This document shows positions 7,253 to 15,579 of a stretch of DNA of 64,000 bases, piece by piece. Made by a program: the position numbers and the translations under genes. Below the pieces are notes generated by a model that saw only the letters and a list, made by a program, of their open reading frames with translations, did no database searches and was not told the origin of the DNA. Source of the stretch: Maribellus sp. YY47 (GTDB lineage: Bacteria; Bacteroidota; Bacteroidia; Bacteroidales; Prolixibacteraceae); the NCBI RefSeq assembly GCF_023111095.1, contig NZ_JALGYW010000018.1, positions 1-64,000 on the forward strand, given 5' to 3'. Numbering within the stretch: position 1 is the stretch's first letter; each line of letters begins with the position of its first letter.

Positions 7253-10122
7253 GAAGCCTGTCTTTTTAGACGGGCTTTTTTGATGCGCACTATTTGATCG
7301 ATGGAGAAAACTAGAATGAGTAGAATAAGAATTCCAAAGAAATAAATGTCATAACTGGTATAGAGAGGGGAATTATCGCCGATGCATTTAAAACTCATCC
7401 AATAGTGAGGATGTGCAAGTCGCGAATTCGAATGATCAAGATATTCTATTTTCGCTAATCGTAATGCTTCGTCTTTGGTTTTTCCTTTTTTTAGATTTTT
7501 GTAAAAGGCAGTCATTATTTCAGTACCTGCCTGATCCTCGACTTCCCACAACGAAACGACTATTGAAGGACAGCCGGCATAAAGAAAACCTCGGGAAAGA
7601 CTCATCAACCCTTCTCCTTTTTGCATTTTACCTACGCCTGTATTACAAGCACTTAATACGGCTAGTCTTGTGTTTCTTAAATTTAGGTTGTAAATGTCAG
7701 CTGTGTTTAGCCAACCGTCTTTGTTCAGCTCTTCATTTGTTGTTTTTGGCATCGGCGAAAACGCAAGTCTCGAAAATGCAGGAAGAGAATCGTTAATGTA
7801 GGCATGCATGGCCAGGTGTAATATGTCGTATTTCTGGCTAAGTTCTCTGAATCGCTCTTCAGTAGCCTCCTGCCCCCTGAAAACATCGGATTTTACCGTG
7901 TTGGCAATAGCATCCACTTCTTTTTGCACACCGGGTAGCGGCATCAAGGTGTAGCGGGCATTCGAAAGCTCAAAGCTCTCTGAATTGTAAACAGGAGCAA
8001 ATGCCAGTGTGCGATTTTTAAGGTGTCGCTTGGTGTTACTGTTCTTAAAGTAAATATTTGCAGAATTTGCATAGTTGATGTTGTAATCCCTGATCAAATA
8101 GTTCAATTTCGAGAAATCAATGACCTGGCTGGTGTCTGGCATTGATTGGATTAAACCGTCAAATGCAATGTAGTTCAGTTGACCGTCGGGTATAACAATG
8201 AGGTCTTTATTTTGGATCACATATTGGAAAGGCTGTATCAGTAAGGTGTATATGTCATTGGCCGACTGGCAGTATAGTTTAGAATCTTGGTTGTGGGTGA
8301 ACAGAAAATTAGGCGTTGTCATGAAATGAAACATGTACTGCAACGACTGCTCTTTTTCTGACGATATATTTTGGCACGTGAAAAATTTGTTGTCCTTGGT
8401 AACAACAAAAGAAAAGAGTTTCGAGGTTGAATCCGTTTGGCTAATAGAGTATTCCAGTATCGCTTCGTTCTTTTTAAGCTTCTTTTGAATATCGTTTATA
8501 CCAAGCATTGACGTAGAATATTTCAGATTGTAGTAATCCGGATATTCTTCTTCCAACAGGCGATTTAGTTCGTTACGTCTTTTCGAGGCCTCAAAAATCT
8601 TACTGTTGTATTCTTCAACTAATTTTGAATCAACGCTATCCTTATTCTGTTCCTCAAATAATTTTTCATTGAAAGTAGATATTGTGCTGTTTAATTTATT
8701 TTCCAATTCTAAAAGTGTGTCTGGTATCAGACTGTTTTGCTGGGCTAAGTCGTTGGATATTTTGTCAAAAACAGCGCTGCTTTTCATCTGTTCAGCATTT
8801 TTGAACGCAAGATTGAGATACTCTTCATCCTGGTTGTGTTCGTATGCCAGATAAGCGGTCTCAATCGCTTTTGAGAATGTTGATGATTCAAGTTTAGCCA
8901 ACTGCAATTTACTTTCATCACTGGAGATTTCCATTCGCGCTCGTTGAATCAAGTTACTGGTTGTTTTATAAAAATTCAGAGCATGATCCAGTGAATTCAG
9001 ATATGACTCATCTTTAGTGTCAGCGTTTAATGTGGCAATTTCAGAGTAAGTATCGGCTATGGCTTTAAGGAGAACTACACAATCGGTGAACGACAAACAA
9101 TTATCTGTGGTAAGATCTTCGATTTTTAATTCATCGTCTTTCTTGTAAAGTGCCTTCAAACTCTCGTTATAAGATTGTACGGCATCTTCCAAATTCCTCT
9201 TTTTTTGCTGTTTAAACGAAAGTACACTTGGAGACTTGACGGGTTTATTTCTTAAGAATTCTGCTTGATACTCATAATATCGAGATAATTCAACCCCTCT
9301 TTTTTTCTGGCTCTTTTGGATGATATCAAATGCCTTATTTAATACGATTAATCCTTCTTCGTATTCCGAAATTCTAGTCAGAAACTCTGAATAGTTAAGA
9401 TAAGTAATGGCTGTTTGTAAATGGTCTTTCCCATAGTATGATTTAACCAAGTCCAAGTTCTTTTCATAATAAAGTTTGGCTAAGCTAATATTGTCTATTT
9501 TTTGGTAAATAATACCTAGTAGTTCTAAATAGTAAATCCTGTTAAAAGTGTCTGCTTCGTCCTTGTATTTATTTAATATCTCAAGTGCTTTGTTGAATTC
9601 TTTTGTTAAGCTATAAATTTCTGCGATAGCATAATTTGCATCATAGATGTCTTCATACTCAATTGTTTCTTGATTTAAGAATATCGTTAGCGCTTGATTA
9701 AAATAATGTAAGGCATTATTATAGTCAAGTTTTGCTCTGTATACGTTTCCGATGTTCCTATATAGCCTGCCAAGATTTATTAAATTGGAATCGTTGCGTA
9801 ATAGGTAATTGCGTTCTGCGACTTCATAAAATTGAAGAGCTTTCTCATTTTGACCTTGAGCTTTGTAAGAGATGCCAATCGCTAAATAAACTTGGGCTAA
9901 AAAATAATTTTGTTCACCGTAAATTTTTTTTCGATAAGCTAAACTTAGTTTAAAAGAATCCAATGCATCAGAATATCTACCTTCGGCATGAAGAGTATAT
10001 CCAGAACGAAGTAAGTTGTTGGCTTTCATTCGGGATGTCGTGATGCTGTCGGTCTGCCCATAGAGAAAAATTGGGAGAAGAAGCAAACAAAAGATTAGGT
10101 GAACTTTCTCTTTTTTGAGCAT
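7249..10122 (-). CDS. Membrane-anchored TPR-CHAT protease
   Basis: 957 residues. A signal peptide (about 1-22, ending LYGQ) leads into TPR repeats (about 32-290; clear units near 32-65, 77-105, 118-150), a helical/coiled-coil region (about 460-530), and a CHAT domain (about 640-915) of the caspase/separase-like clan CD fold. The predicted catalytic pair is His773 in ILHLAMHAY and Cys826 in LAVLSACNTGVG, both intact. A C-terminal membrane helix (about 925-943) and a basic tail (RIKKARLKRQAS) follow, placing the protease in the periplasm, anchored to the inner membrane. CHAT proteases cut specific partner proteins; here the natural candidates are the TPR anti-sigma protein (5618-7126) and the GG peptide (10258-10410). 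Promoter TTTG-N20-TATCTTG lies at 10176-10146. Confidence 0.93.
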   Translation of the reverse strand: MLKKEKVHLIFCLLLLPIFLYGQTDSITTSRMKANNLLRSGYTLHAEGRYSDALDSFKLSLAYRKKIYGEQNYFLAQVYLAIGISYKAQGQNEKALQFYEVAERNYLLRNDSNLINLGRLYRNIGNVYRAKLDYNNALHYFNQALTIFLNQETIEYEDIYDANYAIAEIYSLTKEFNKALEILNKYKDEADTFNRIYYLELLGIIYQKIDNISLAKLYYEKNLDLVKSYYGKDHLQTAITYLNYSEFLTRISEYEEGLIVLNKAFDIIQKSQKKRGVELSRYYEYQAEFLRNKPVKSPSVLSFKQQKKRNLEDAVQSYNESLKALYKKDDELKIEDLTTDNCLSFTDCVVLLKAIADTYSEIATLNADTKDESYLNSLDHALNFYKTTSNLIQRARMEISSDESKLQLAKLESSTFSKAIETAYLAYEHNQDEEYLNLAFKNAEQMKSSAVFDKISNDLAQQNSLIPDTLLELENKLNSTISTFNEKLFEEQNKDSVDSKLVEEYNSKIFEASKRRNELNRLLEEEYPDYYNLKYSTSMLGINDIQKKLKKNEAILEYSISQTDSTSKLFSFVVTKDNKFFTCQNISSEKEQSLQYMFHFMTTPNFLFTHNQDSKLYCQSANDIYTLLIQPFQYVIQNKDLIVIPDGQLNYIAFDGLIQSMPDTSQVIDFSKLNYLIRDYNINYANSANIYFKNSNTKRHLKNRTLAFAPVYNSESFELSNARYTLMPLPGVQKEVDAIANTVKSDVFRGQEATEERFRELSQKYDILHLAMHAYINDSLPAFSRLAFSPMPKTTNEELNKDGWLNTADIYNLNLRNTRLAVLSACNTGVGKMQKGEGLMSLSRGFLYAGCPSIVVSLWEVEDQAGTEIMTAFYKNLKKGKTKDEALRLAKIEYLDHSNSRLAHPHYWMSFKCIGDNSPLYTSYDIYFFGILILLILVFSIDQIVRIKKARLKRQAS
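7254..7281 (+). terminator. Terminator of the sigma/anti-sigma operon, inside the CHAT gene end
   Basis: AAGCCTGTCT (7254-7263) pairs with AGACGGGCTT (7268-7277) around TTTT, and a T run follows to 7281. It lies within the last codons of the convergent CHAT gene, so the two transcripts overlap at their 3' ends. Confidence 0.85.
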
Positions 10123-10145
10123 TTTTTGAATGTGATTTACATTGG

Positions 10146-10176
10146 CAAGATAAAAGAATTTTAATTTTTCTTCAAA
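10146..10176 (-). promoter_or_regulatory. Housekeeping-type promoter of the CHAT gene
   Basis: On the minus strand TTTG (10176-10173) is followed after 20 bases by TATCTTG (10152-10146), one T short of TAnnTTTG. It gives a leader of about 17 bases before the ATG at 10122. It lies back to back with the ECF-like promoter of the peptide gene (10182 onward). Confidence 0.55.
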
Positions 10177-10181
10177 GAGGG

Positions 10182-10214
10182 GGGTTACCTTTTTTGCCTT
10201 TTCAGAATATATAA
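10182..10214 (+). promoter_or_regulatory. Putative ECF-type promoter of the GG-peptide gene
   Basis: GGGTTACCTTTT (10182-10193), 11 bases, then GAATATATAA (10205-10214). The 12-mer and GAATA have exactly the same spacing as upstream of the sigma gene (5001, 5024). It lies 44 bases before the peptide ATG. Confidence 0.55.
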
Positions 10215-10228
10215 GTGAATGTGTATTT
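10215..10228. repeat. Inverted copy of the 14-bp repeat, at the peptide promoter
   Basis: GTGAATGTGTATTT is the exact reverse complement of the repeats at 7162-7175 and 7239-7252. It directly follows the putative -10 element, close to the expected transcription start of the peptide gene. A partial copy (TTGAATGTGATTT) lies at 10126-10138 in the CHAT leader. Confidence 0.75.
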
Positions 10229-10257
10229 AAAAAATTAACGAATTAATCTATTTTATC

Positions 10258-10410
10258 ATGAAAAGGGTACTGGGACAAACAACTGAAAACACTTTTGCTA
10301 ACTTCAATTTTGACGTTTTGACTACAGAAGAAATGAGAACCTTAAAAGGTGGTGATGAGTCAAGACCAAAATCAAGAGATAAAGACGTTTTCGATACAAT
10401 TGAAGGATAA
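10258..10410 (+). CDS. Small double-glycine leader peptide (GG-Bacteroidales type)
   Basis: 50 residues. The N-terminal part ends in FDVLTTEEMRTLKGG (about residues 18-32), which matches the Bacteroidales double-glycine precursor pattern (L-[ST]-x-E-E-M-x-x-[IL]-K-G-G, as in TIGR04149-like natural product precursors). After GG comes an 18-residue, very polar segment (DESRPKSRDKDVFDTIEG) without cysteines. No C39 transporter, radical SAM enzyme or other maturase lies in the window. It is divergent from the CHAT protease gene and shares a promoter element with the sigma gene. The core holds DESR, which fits an acidic-x-x-Arg site of the kind cut by separase-like proteases; that link is inference. 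It could be a secreted signal, a substrate of the CHAT protease, or a bacteriocin-like product. Confidence 0.8.
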   Translation: MKRVLGQTTENTFANFNFDVLTTEEMRTLKGGDESRPKSRDKDVFDTIEG

Positions 10411-10545
10411 TTCTTCAAATCATAAGCTGTTTTATTTTTATTGTCTTATAGGATAAAGTATCCTTGTTTAACTATGATTAATACGTTTTTTTAATTTAGG
10501 AAGAAGAGTAGCCTATATACAGAACCAATTAAGTTGTTAGTACAG

Positions 10546-10577
10546 GGGGTTAAGACGCAACGTTTTAAACCCCTTTT
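10546..10577 (+). terminator. Probable terminator after the GG-peptide gene
   Basis: GGGGTT (10546-10551) pairs with AACCCC (10568-10573), followed by TTTT. A weaker hairpin (AGGATA/TATCCT, 10450-10464) lies closer to the stop codon. Confidence 0.5.
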
Positions 10578-10594
10578 GGTTTGATTAATTCAGC

Positions 10595-11731
10595 TCAACT
10601 TCGTTTTCCGCTAAAAAGCTCGTATTTGTTAAAGTTACACTCCAAAGCTCCATTATACAGCTCAAGTTTTGCACTTGGTTTTAAGCCAATCGATTTCATG
10701 CTTTCTTTGGCAGAGCTGATAATCCACGCTTCATTTTCCGGATAATGGTGTTTTAACCGTTCTCCAATCATTTGATACAAACTGTCGAGGTCATTACTTT
10801 TTAGGCGTTCACCATATGGAGGATTGGTAATAATTGTACCATTCTGCATGTTCGTTTCCAGTTTTGCAAAATCGGATACAGCAAAACTAATTTTGTTAAA
10901 AACCAGTGCTCGTCTGGCATTCGTTTGTGCATTTAACAGATTTCCTGCCGATATGTCTGAAGCATATATTTTATAGCGGAATTCCCGCTTTTCCGAAGGT
11001 TCAGTAACTTGAGCCCACAATAGTTGATCATAATCGTTCCAGCTTTGGAAGGCAAATTCTTTTCTGAATTTTGCTGCCGGAATATTTTGAGCAATCATTG
11101 CAGCTTCAATAACAATGGTTCCGGAACCACACATTGGATCCATAAAGTCAGAATTGCCATACCAGCCAGCGAGCATAATCATACCTGCCGCCAATACTTC
11201 GTTCAAGGGCGCATCTCCCTGCTTTATTCGATACCCTCTTTTGTGCAACGATTCACCGGAACTATCTAGAGAAATGGTACAGGTATTCTGATAAATATGA
11301 ACATTGATGATTATATCAGGGGTATTGGTGTCAACATTGGGACGTTTGCCCTGTTTTTCCCTAAAATAATCGGCAATGGCATCTTTTACTTTGAGCGATG
11401 CAAACATGGAATTACGGAAATCTCTCGAATTCACAACTACACTGTCTATAGCAAAGCTCTCTTCAATACCCAAATACTTGGACCAGTCAATGTTTTTACA
11501 TTTCAGGTAAAACTGGTCGACATTTTTAAATTGGAAATGATCGATTTCCTTTAAAACTTTCAACGCCGTCCTTAAATAATAATTCGAACGGTAGATCATT
11601 TCCAGATTTCCTTCGTAATACACCGCTCTATTTCCGCGATGTACATTTTTTCCCCCCAGACGTTTCACCTCTTTGGCGAGTACATCTTCCAATCCAGCAA
11701 AAGTCTTTGCTATTAGTCTATATTCTTTCAA
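10595..11731 (-). CDS. THUMP-domain class I SAM-dependent RNA methyltransferase (RlmL-like)
   Basis: 378 residues. An N-terminal THUMP RNA-binding region (about 45-155) is followed by a Rossmann methyltransferase domain. DPMCGSGTIVIEAA (about 198-211) is the SAM-binding loop and NPPYGERL (303-310) is the amino-methyltransferase motif. The family includes the RlmL half of E. coli RlmKL (m2G2445 of 23S rRNA) and related N2-guanine enzymes; the exact base modified here is not certain. It lies 13 bases after the serine acetyltransferase gene on the same strand, so they may be co-transcribed. Confidence 0.9.
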   Translation of the reverse strand: MKEYRLIAKTFAGLEDVLAKEVKRLGGKNVHRGNRAVYYEGNLEMIYRSNYYLRTALKVLKEIDHFQFKNVDQFYLKCKNIDWSKYLGIEESFAIDSVVVNSRDFRNSMFASLKVKDAIADYFREKQGKRPNVDTNTPDIIINVHIYQNTCTISLDSSGESLHKRGYRIKQGDAPLNEVLAAGMIMLAGWYGNSDFMDPMCGSGTIVIEAAMIAQNIPAAKFRKEFAFQSWNDYDQLLWAQVTEPSEKREFRYKIYASDISAGNLLNAQTNARRALVFNKISFAVSDFAKLETNMQNGTIITNPPYGERLKSNDLDSLYQMIGERLKHHYPENEAWIISSAKESMKSIGLKPSAKLELYNGALECNFNKYELFSGKRS

Positions 11732-11744
11732 TATGTTGATTTTA

Positions 11745-12671
11745 TCAAATACCGGCTCCGTCGGTAAATGTTGATTCTTTTGGTCTTTTTTGAATAATAC
11801 GCGAGTTGGCCGGAAGGTCGTTTGTAACCCATACGTTACCTCCGATTACCGAACCTTTCCCGATGGTTACACGGCCTAAAATAGTTGCTCCTGCGTAGAT
11901 AACCACATCATCTTCCACGATTGGATGACGCGGAATACCTTTTATTGGATTCCCACTTTCGTCAAGCGGAAAACTTTTGGCGCCCAAAGTTACTCCCTGA
12001 TAAATTTTTACGTTGCAGCCAATAATGCTGGTAGAACCTATTACGACTCCGGTTCCGTGATCGATGGTAAAGCTTTCACCAATTTGAGCTTTGGGATGTA
12101 TGTCTATTCCTGTTTCGCTATGCGCCATTTCCGAAATTATGCGAGGCAACAGCGGAACCTCAAGTTGCAGCAGGCGATGTGCCAGGCGGTAGTTGGTGAT
12201 GGCCCGGATTCCCGGATAACTAAAAATAACTTCGCCGTAGTTCTTAGCTGCCGGGTCGTTCAAAAATGTTGCTTCAACGTCGGTTACCAGCTGACGTCTC
12301 ATTTCAGGTAGAAATTCAATCAGTTCGATTGTATTTTGTTCCGCTTTTGAACGGTGTTTCTCTATTTTGTTGATGGTTGTATCTTCACATTCGAAACACA
12401 TACCCGCAAGAATTTCTCCATTAAGCAACTCATAAAGCTCATCGATATAAACACCCATGTAGTGCTTGGTAGTTTCCCCCCGAAGCGTTGTGTTTCCAAA
12501 ATATCCGGGAAAAAGAATCTCACGAACGAGCTCGATAATCCTGAGAATATTTTTGTTGGAAGGCAGAGGTTCTCCCTTAAAATGCTCGTGGCAAACCAGC
12601 CTGTATGATTCCGGTTCACTCAGTTTATCAATGGTACTCTGTAATCGGGTCTCGAATTCCTGTGTAGTCAT
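11745..12671 (-). CDS. cysE: Serine O-acetyltransferase
   Basis: Makes O-acetylserine from serine and acetyl-CoA, the first step of cysteine synthesis. 308 residues: a helical N-terminal domain (about 1-150), then a left-handed beta-helix of hexapeptide repeats (about 190-290). Typical family motifs are FSYPGIRAITNYRLAH, ISEMAHSETGIDIHP and IDHGTGVVIGSTSIIG, with the catalytic His region intact. The long form is like the EpsC/SrpH type rather than the shorter E. coli CysE. A YeeE/YedE sulfur transporter lies at 19963, though not linked. Confidence 0.92.
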   Translation of the reverse strand: MTTQEFETRLQSTIDKLSEPESYRLVCHEHFKGEPLPSNKNILRIIELVREILFPGYFGNTTLRGETTKHYMGVYIDELYELLNGEILAGMCFECEDTTINKIEKHRSKAEQNTIELIEFLPEMRRQLVTDVEATFLNDPAAKNYGEVIFSYPGIRAITNYRLAHRLLQLEVPLLPRIISEMAHSETGIDIHPKAQIGESFTIDHGTGVVIGSTSIIGCNVKIYQGVTLGAKSFPLDESGNPIKGIPRHPIVEDDVVIYAGATILGRVTIGKGSVIGGNVWVTNDLPANSRIIQKRPKESTFTDGAGI

Positions 12672-12756
12672 AATCTTTTGTCTTTTGCAAAGCTAAACAC
12701 TATCGTTTAACAATTTACAGTTAAGAACGAATTATTGGAAATTTTGTTGATGAAGT

Positions 12757-13281
12757 TTAAAATTGCTTGTCGATGAAAGCTATTGCATTTTGAATTCGAT
12801 TCTGATCAACTCCTCGCACAACTTTAAATGGGAAGCCATATTTTTTTATTTCATCAATGTACTTCGACTGGAGAAGGTTGCGATTTTCTCCTCCGTTTTC
12901 CCGAACCGGATCTGCCATCCATGGAAGATCGGTGTCGCAGACGAGAAACAGATCAATATTGCAATTTATGATCTCTTTTTCAATCCAATCAGGAACCTTG
13001 TTAAAAACGACTTCAAACCAGATTTTAGTTATGAGCAGCCAGGTATCCAGAAATATCACTTTGAAGTTTGATTGAGTGAGCTCATGGTATTGTTTGAGTT
13101 GCTGGTGGGCAATGTATTCCACATCTTCGAAGGTGTACTTCCTGTTCAGATTTTGAATATATGCGCGGGCATATTCCGGAATAAAAGGAACATTATAGTG
13201 CTCTGACAAAGATTTTGCAAGGCTGCTTTTCCCGGTTGATTCAGCACCGGTGATGGCTATTATTTTAGGATATTGCTTCAA
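12757..13281 (-). CDS. NadR-type ATPase, probable ribosylnicotinamide kinase
   Basis: 174 residues with a P-loop AESTGKSSL (about 13-21) and the NadR/Ttd14 pattern FIPEYARAYI (about 33-42). The family phosphorylates nicotinamide riboside to NMN. The first 17 bases overlap the end of pnuC (13265-13876), which encodes the nicotinamide riboside carrier, so uptake and trapping by phosphorylation are coupled. The NMN adenylyltransferase domain and the DNA-binding domain of E. coli NadR are absent: only the kinase part is present. Confidence 0.88.
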   Translation of the reverse strand: MKQYPKIIAITGAESTGKSSLAKSLSEHYNVPFIPEYARAYIQNLNRKYTFEDVEYIAHQQLKQYHELTQSNFKVIFLDTWLLITKIWFEVVFNKVPDWIEKEIINCNIDLFLVCDTDLPWMADPVRENGGENRNLLQSKYIDEIKKYGFPFKVVRGVDQNRIQNAIAFIDKQF

Positions 13282-13876
13282 CTTTCTTTAGTAAATCTTT
13301 TCTCCATTCAACATACCCGAAAATGGCCATTACGGTGTAAATCGCAAACAGGATAACTGTCGGCCACAGTTGCTTGTATATATAAAGGCCTGCAGAAACT
13401 GCATCGACAAAAATCCAGATAAGCCAGTGTTCAATGTATTTTTTTGCCAGCATCCAGGTTGCCACAATGCTTAACGCGGTAGTCAGCGAATCCATGTAAG
13501 GAACATCTGAATCCGTGAAATTCTTCAGAATAAAGAGTATACCAACGTATAAAATGATGGAGGATGCGATTAAAAGGTAGCGAAGGTTTTTTGTTGTTAT
13601 TCGAACCGGAACATGCTCGCTGTTGTCCGGTTTTTTACCTTTCATCCAGAAATACCATCCATACAAGCTAATGGCTACGTAATACACCTGCAATCCCATG
13701 TCTGCATAAAGCTTTGCATTAAAGAATACAATCACATACAGAAATGAAGATATTAGTCCGGTGGGCCAGGTAAAAATATTCTGGCGAATGGAAAAAAAGA
13801 TGTACACAATGCCAAGAATGGCTCCCAATACCTCTGTTTGATGCACTGAAAGCCATTCCAAAATTATTTCGGCCAT
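13265..13876 (-). CDS. pnuC: Nicotinamide riboside transporter PnuC
   Basis: A 203-residue inner-membrane protein with about seven hydrophobic segments. IRQNIFTWPTGLISSFLYV and YYVAISLYGWYFWMKG are typical of PnuC, including the aromatic-rich substrate region. The overlap with a NadR-type kinase favours the nicotinamide riboside carrier over thiamine (PnuT) relatives. It begins 2 bases after the S41 protease stop and is probably in the same transcript. No riboswitch is visible upstream. Confidence 0.92.
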   Translation of the reverse strand: MAEIILEWLSVHQTEVLGAILGIVYIFFSIRQNIFTWPTGLISSFLYVIVFFNAKLYADMGLQVYYVAISLYGWYFWMKGKKPDNSEHVPVRITTKNLRYLLIASSIILYVGILFILKNFTDSDVPYMDSLTTALSIVATWMLAKKYIEHWLIWIFVDAVSAGLYIYKQLWPTVILFAIYTVMAIFGYVEWRKDLLKKVEAIS

Positions 13877-13878
13877 AA

Positions 13879-15507
13879 TTATTCGTTCGTTACGAGTAGT
13901 CCCTCGTATTCTTTTTTGTCGTCAAATACCTGGAGCGCCTTGTTTATTTCAGGATCGTCCTCATTCAGGATTTTATACATGTCGTTTCGCGAATACACAT
14001 CACGAGCGATAAAAGCCTTTAACTCCTGTTTTAGCTTATCGGTTATAAAAGGAAGACTTTCATCGTTTCTCTCGACATCTTCTTTTTCTCCCAGGCTTAC
14101 AATTTCCTCAATAATTTCGTCATTAATCGTAAATCCACGGTTGAATTGCTCGAATTTTGGGTATTTCTTTTGCAGATCGTCACGGTTGATGTCGATAAAA
14201 TCGAGAACATAGTTATAAATCACGTTCTTTCTTCTCAACTGGTTGAGGTAAACGTAGTATTGTGAAGTGTCGAGCGGCACAAAAATATCGGGCATAACAC
14301 CGCCACCACCGTAAACACTTCTTCCGTTAACTAAAGTTTTGTGTTTTAACGAAGTATCAAAATGAATACTGTCGGCATTAAACATTTCTCCGTTACTCAT
14401 CCGGTTGGCATAGTCTTTTCGGTATTCGCTAACTCCTTCTTCGTAAGATTTCTGAATGCATCGGCCACTTGGCGTATAATAATGAGCGGTTGTAAGCCGA
14501 ACCATCGATCCATCGGTGAGGAAGAACGGTTTCTGAACTAGTCCTTTGCCAAATGAACGGCGGCCGATTATCAGTCCGCGATCCCAGTCCTGAATGGCCC
14601 CTGATACAATTTCACTTGCCGAGGCCGAACCTTCGTTGACTAAAATCACCAACTTGCCTGTTTCGAATAAACCTTTGGCTGATGCATCGTAGTCGCGTTT
14701 GGGATCGTGCAATCCACTGGTATAAACAATCAATTTATTATCATCCAAAAACTGATCGGAAATTTCAATGGCAGTTTTTAAATAGCCGCCTCCGTTATTG
14801 CGCAGGTCGAGCACAAGGTTTTCCAGACCTTTTTGCGACAATTCTTTCATCGCATCAACAAACTCGTCGTTTGTGGTGGCTGAAAACCGGCTGAGCTTTA
14901 TGTAACCTGTGTTTTTATTCAGCATGTATGACGCATCGAGACTGAAAATCGGAATTTTGTCGCGAATAATGGTAAAAGCCAGTAACTCACCTTCCGTTTT
15001 ACGAAGGACTTTCAGATTTACCTTGGTCCCCTTGTCTCCGCGAAGCATATCAAAAACATCGGTATTTTTAATACCTATTCCTGCAATGTTTTTACCATCC
15101 ACTTCTACAATCCTGTCGCCGGCACGTAAGCCAACTTTTTCAGATGGGCCTCCGGCAATGGTAGTTGTAACCAGCAACGTATCCTTGTAAATATTAAAAG
15201 ATATACCGATTCCTTCGAAGTTCCCCTTTAACGGTTCATTCATCTTTTCCACTTCTTCCTTTGAAATGTAGGTAGAATGCGGATCCAATTCACTTAGCAC
15301 ATGAATAACGGCATCTTCTGTCAGTTTTTCAACATTTGCTGAATCCACGTAATATCCATCGATTAAACGCATCAGCCTGCTGAATTTTGCCTGACTTTGC
15401 TGAACCTCCTCTTGTGCTGAAAGTTGTAAAGTAGGTATTGCTATAAATACAGCTAATAATATTTTCAGCCCCAGGTGTGACTTTTTTTGAAATTTCGCTT
15501 CAGTCAT
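13879..15507 (-). CDS. S41-family carboxy-terminal processing protease (CtpA-like)
   Basis: 542 residues. A membrane or signal segment (about 14-31), a PDZ domain (about 95-170) and a tail-specific protease domain (about 190-370) with catalytic Ser296 in GSASASEIV and Lys321 in SFGKGLVQ; the 25-residue Ser-Lys spacing equals that of E. coli Prc and plant D1P. It cuts periplasmic proteins near their C-termini. A C-terminal extension (about 430-542) is common in Bacteroidota members. It precedes pnuC and the NR kinase, with no obvious link in function. Confidence 0.93.
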   Translation of the reverse strand: MTEAKFQKKSHLGLKILLAVFIAIPTLQLSAQEEVQQSQAKFSRLMRLIDGYYVDSANVEKLTEDAVIHVLSELDPHSTYISKEEVEKMNEPLKGNFEGIGISFNIYKDTLLVTTTIAGGPSEKVGLRAGDRIVEVDGKNIAGIGIKNTDVFDMLRGDKGTKVNLKVLRKTEGELLAFTIIRDKIPIFSLDASYMLNKNTGYIKLSRFSATTNDEFVDAMKELSQKGLENLVLDLRNNGGGYLKTAIEISDQFLDDNKLIVYTSGLHDPKRDYDASAKGLFETGKLVILVNEGSASASEIVSGAIQDWDRGLIIGRRSFGKGLVQKPFFLTDGSMVRLTTAHYYTPSGRCIQKSYEEGVSEYRKDYANRMSNGEMFNADSIHFDTSLKHKTLVNGRSVYGGGGVMPDIFVPLDTSQYYVYLNQLRRKNVIYNYVLDFIDINRDDLQKKYPKFEQFNRGFTINDEIIEEIVSLGEKEDVERNDESLPFITDKLKQELKAFIARDVYSRNDMYKILNEDDPEINKALQVFDDKKEYEGLLVTNE

Positions 15508-15579
15508 AATCTTTTCGTTAAAGAGCCTGTTTGCCTTCCCGCTATGGGTTCAAACAGGTGTTTTCAAAAAGCCTAACAA

